DNA from: Actinomycetes bacterium
GTDB taxonomy: Bacteria > Actinomycetota > Acidimicrobiia > Acidimicrobiales > RAAP-2
NCBI GenBank assembly: GCA_025352305.1
Contig: JANXTQ010000085.1
Coordinates: 1 to 7,596 of the forward strand
DNA: 7,596 nucleotides
Reading direction: 5' to 3'
Under the pieces are notes generated by a model. The model was not told the DNA's origin. It made no database searches and saw nothing but the letters and a program-made list of their open reading frames with translations. A program made the position numbers and the translations under genes. Below are positions 6,110 to 7,596 of this stretch, piece by piece. Each line of letters opens with the position of its first letter. Positions within the stretch are counted from its first letter, which is position 1.

Positions 6110-7327
6110 TTGTCGTCATATTTCGTAGAGTCGTCAGATGCACGAGGCGATCAACGGTCGTTCGCTCGTAACGACCACAACGTGACCACGTGGTCACGCG
6201 CGGCGGCTATGGCGGCCGTTGTTTCTTTGAACGCACTCGGCGTGAGTTCCGCGTGGTCGTCGTCGCCACGAACCACTTTGTCCATAAGTGTCAGCACCAA
6301 GGTGGCGGCGCTCAAGATTTCGTGGCCCGAGTTGTCGTCGCGTCACGTTACGTACATCGTCAGTTCCGCTCCGGTGGGCAAAAGTTGTCAGATTGTCGAT
6401 GGGTCTAGCTGTGAGGTGTCGATTACCGATTCGGTGCCGTGGCTCTTCAAGGTGACGGCGTACATCCCCGGCAAGGCGTCGATCAGTTCACCGTGGAGCG
6501 CTGCGGTACCGCGTCGTTACGTGGTGATTGTGGCGGGCCAGTCCAACGCCATGGGCGCGACATCTTTCGTGGTGGATCCCACCACTCACGTCAACTTCTT
6601 TGCGGCCCCCTATACCTCGAGCGCGGATGTGCACGATGCTATTAACTGGCAACCCTTCGATTTGACGTCATTGAGTAATGGGGTGCCCGTGGCGTTAGAT
6701 ACGCCGCAGATTTTTTACGGCCACCAAATATTTGGCCCCGAGCTAGCAATTGCGCGCACGTTGGCGCACGACCGCGGAGTCACCGTCACGATTATTAAAA
6801 CCGCGGAAACCAATACCTCCTTGTCGTACAACTGGGACCCCGCGCGAGCTACTGGTTCCTTTGTCGTGTTGCTCAATCAGGTTCACCTCGTTATGCAGCA
6901 CGACGCAGCGAACGGTCAACTCGACGTGCTGGCGTCGTTTGTTTGGTACCAGGGCGAAAGCGACGCCAATCTCGGTGCCGCTAACTACAAAAATGAACTG
7001 ATCAACTTCGTATCCTCCCTACGCAGTCGTCTGGCGATGTCGCCCAACGCGCCGATTGTTTTGATTAAGGAGTCGATTGCGAAGTTGATTAACTATCGCC
7101 AAACTCACGGCTTCTGCAAGAAGGATGGATGTATCACGCAAATTCACGGGGACGCCGCTGTTCGCGCTGCGGACGACTTCGCAGCGACTCATCTCTTTCG
7201 CGTGAGTGAAGTGGATTCACTCGGTGCGTCGCGCACCGCGTCGTCGAACTTCGTTCACCTATCCAATGTTGGCGAACTTGACGTCGGTGCCGCAGCGGCT
7301 CACCAAATGGAGCTGTTGTTTCCCTAA
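6110..7327 (+). CDS. Secreted FN3-like plus SASA/SGNH-type carbohydrate esterase
   Basis: This is 405 aa as the longest frame, from a TTG start. A signal-peptide-like stretch (SRAAAMAAVVSLNALGVSSAWS, about 29-50) is followed by an FN3-like domain (about 57-130: KISWPEL, VTYIVSSAPVGKSCQ with C93, SSCEVS with C101, FKVTAY). Then comes a sialate-O-acetylesterase/CE6-like SGNH domain (about 134-405). Block I is VVIVAGQSNAMG with nucleophile Ser145. The second conserved block is WYQGESD (279-285). The C-terminal His block is FVHLSNVGELDVG with His383. The residue three before His383, normally Asp in SGNH enzymes, is Asn380. Family members remove O-acetyl groups from sugars outside the cell, and the substrate here is unknown. 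GTG at 6182 (MTTWSRAAAM...) gives a more ordinary signal peptide and may be the true start. Neither start has a strong Shine-Dalgarno. The gene is divergent from the ASH gene, and its stop overlaps the DUF1295 gene. Confidence 0.82.
   Translation: MSSYFVESSDARGDQRSFARNDHNVTTWSRAAAMAAVVSLNALGVSSAWSSSPRTTLSISVSTKVAALKISWPELSSRHVTYIVSSAPVGKSCQIVDGSSCEVSITDSVPWLFKVTAYIPGKASISSPWSAAVPRRYVVIVAGQSNAMGATSFVVDPTTHVNFFAAPYTSSADVHDAINWQPFDLTSLSNGVPVALDTPQIFYGHQIFGPELAIARTLAHDRGVTVTIIKTAETNTSLSYNWDPARATGSFVVLLNQVHLVMQHDAANGQLDVLASFVWYQGESDANLGAANYKNELINFVSSLRSRLAMSPNAPIVLIKESIAKLINYRQTHGFCKKDGCITQIHGDAAVRAADDFAATHLFRVSEVDSLGASRTASSNFVHLSNVGELDVGAAAAHQMELLFP
6156..6176. repeat. Inverted repeat just upstream of the alternative esterase start
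   Basis: GGTCGTT (6156-6162) is the exact reverse complement of AACGACC (6170-6176), with a 7-nt spacer. It ends 4 bp before the 18-bp palindrome at 6181-6198. Its position, 6 bp upstream of the candidate GTG start at 6182, fits an operator or leader hairpin if that start is used. If the TTG at 6110 is used, it lies within codons 16-23. Confidence 0.4.
6181..6198. promoter_or_regulatory. Perfect 18-bp palindrome, possible operator
   Basis: CGTGACCACGTGGTCACG is identical on both strands. A perfect 18-bp palindrome has a chance of about 4^-9 per position, roughly 3% over a window of this length. It is centred on CpG, as many LacI-type operators are, but no regulator gene is present to pair it with. 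It covers the GTG at 6182 that is the better signal-peptide start of the esterase. Coding constraint alone (NVTTWSR) could also produce it. Confidence 0.4.
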
Positions 7328-7596
7328 CGCGCTGATCGCGACAACCACGGCACTACCGCAGAGGTCGTGGCTTGGTAGTTGACGTATTCGGGATACTTCG
7401 ACACGGTGATGCTTTCGGTGAAGCGAGTGGACCCGACGAATAGCAGTGTGAGTAGAACAGGACCGGCCACTGTCCACAGAGCAAAGCTATGTGCCGCGTT
7501 CACCGCAAAGAGATAGACGAGCCACCACTGGGCGATCTCAAAGAAGTAGTTGGGATGACGGGAGTAACGAAACAGCCCCGTTGTTAAAAACGGGGA
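7324..7596 (-). CDS. DUF1295 / steroid 5-alpha-reductase-like membrane protein, C-terminal part
   Basis: The minus-strand frame is open from the window edge to a TAG at 7324-7326, giving the last 90 residues. It carries the family hallmark GLFRYSRHPNYFFEIAQWW near the start. Two hydrophobic stretches follow (about residues 24-36 and 41-54 of the fragment), then the C-terminal tail SKYPEYVNYQATTSAVVPWLS, typical of DUF1295. Related enzymes are integral membrane reductases or methyltransferase-like proteins acting on lipids, and the reaction of DUF1295 proteins is generally not established. The 5' end is outside the window. The stop overlaps the convergent esterase stop by four bases (7324-7327). 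Confidence 0.85.
   Translation of the reverse strand, partial: SPFLTTGLFRYSRHPNYFFEIAQWWLVYLFAVNAAHSFALWTVAGPVLLTLLFVGSTRFTESITVSKYPEYVNYQATTSAVVPWLSRSAR

Overview
The window looks like chromosomal DNA of a moderately GC-rich actinobacterium, tentatively class Acidimicrobiia. That is an inference from gene content and style: GTG and TTG starts, tRNA genes without an encoded CCA, separate P5C dehydrogenase and proline dehydrogenase genes, and secreted Cys-paired Ig-like and FN3-like proteins. There is no 16S or other marker to confirm it. No phage, IS element, CRISPR array or transfer signature is visible. Genes are tightly packed and no gap exceeds about 165 bases.

Layout. (1) Positions 1-314, plus strand: the C-terminal end of a membrane protein, followed with an ATGA overlap by a 66-aa two-helix membrane protein. 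(2) Positions 311-3061, minus strand: read 5' to 3' on that strand, tRNA-Asp(GUC), tRNA-Phe(GAA), L-glutamate gamma-semialdehyde (P5C) dehydrogenase and proline dehydrogenase. The dehydrogenase start lies only 18 nt after the tRNA-Phe 3' end and the two enzyme genes are 2 nt apart, so the four may form one transcript. The two enzymes together convert proline to glutamate. (3) Positions 3217-4071, plus strand: a 10-helix EamA/DMT-type transporter, followed by a strong 41-bp near-perfect inverted repeat that probably terminates transcription from both sides. (4) Positions 4147-5946, minus strand: a 599-aa secreted protein made of five choice-of-anchor-D (ASH/HYDIN-like) repeats, each with an invariant CX9C pair. 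(5) Positions 6110-7327, plus strand and divergent from it: a secreted FN3-like plus SASA/SGNH carbohydrate-esterase-like protein. (6) Positions 7324-7596, minus strand: the C-terminal part of a DUF1295/steroid 5-alpha-reductase-like membrane protein.

The least explained DNA is around the divergent pair in (4) and (5). The 163-bp intergenic stretch holds a 14-bp interrupted hairpin bounded by A and T runs, a tandem CTAGCTC repeat and a second stem. The first 90 bases of the esterase reading frame hold a 7-bp inverted repeat followed 5 bp later by a perfect 18-bp palindrome that covers an alternative GTG start. This looks regulatory, and it makes the esterase start codon uncertain. Two of the three convergent gene junctions overlap by exactly four bases at their stop codons (311-314 and 7324-7327). 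The third (EamA/ASH) instead carries the strong terminator hairpin.
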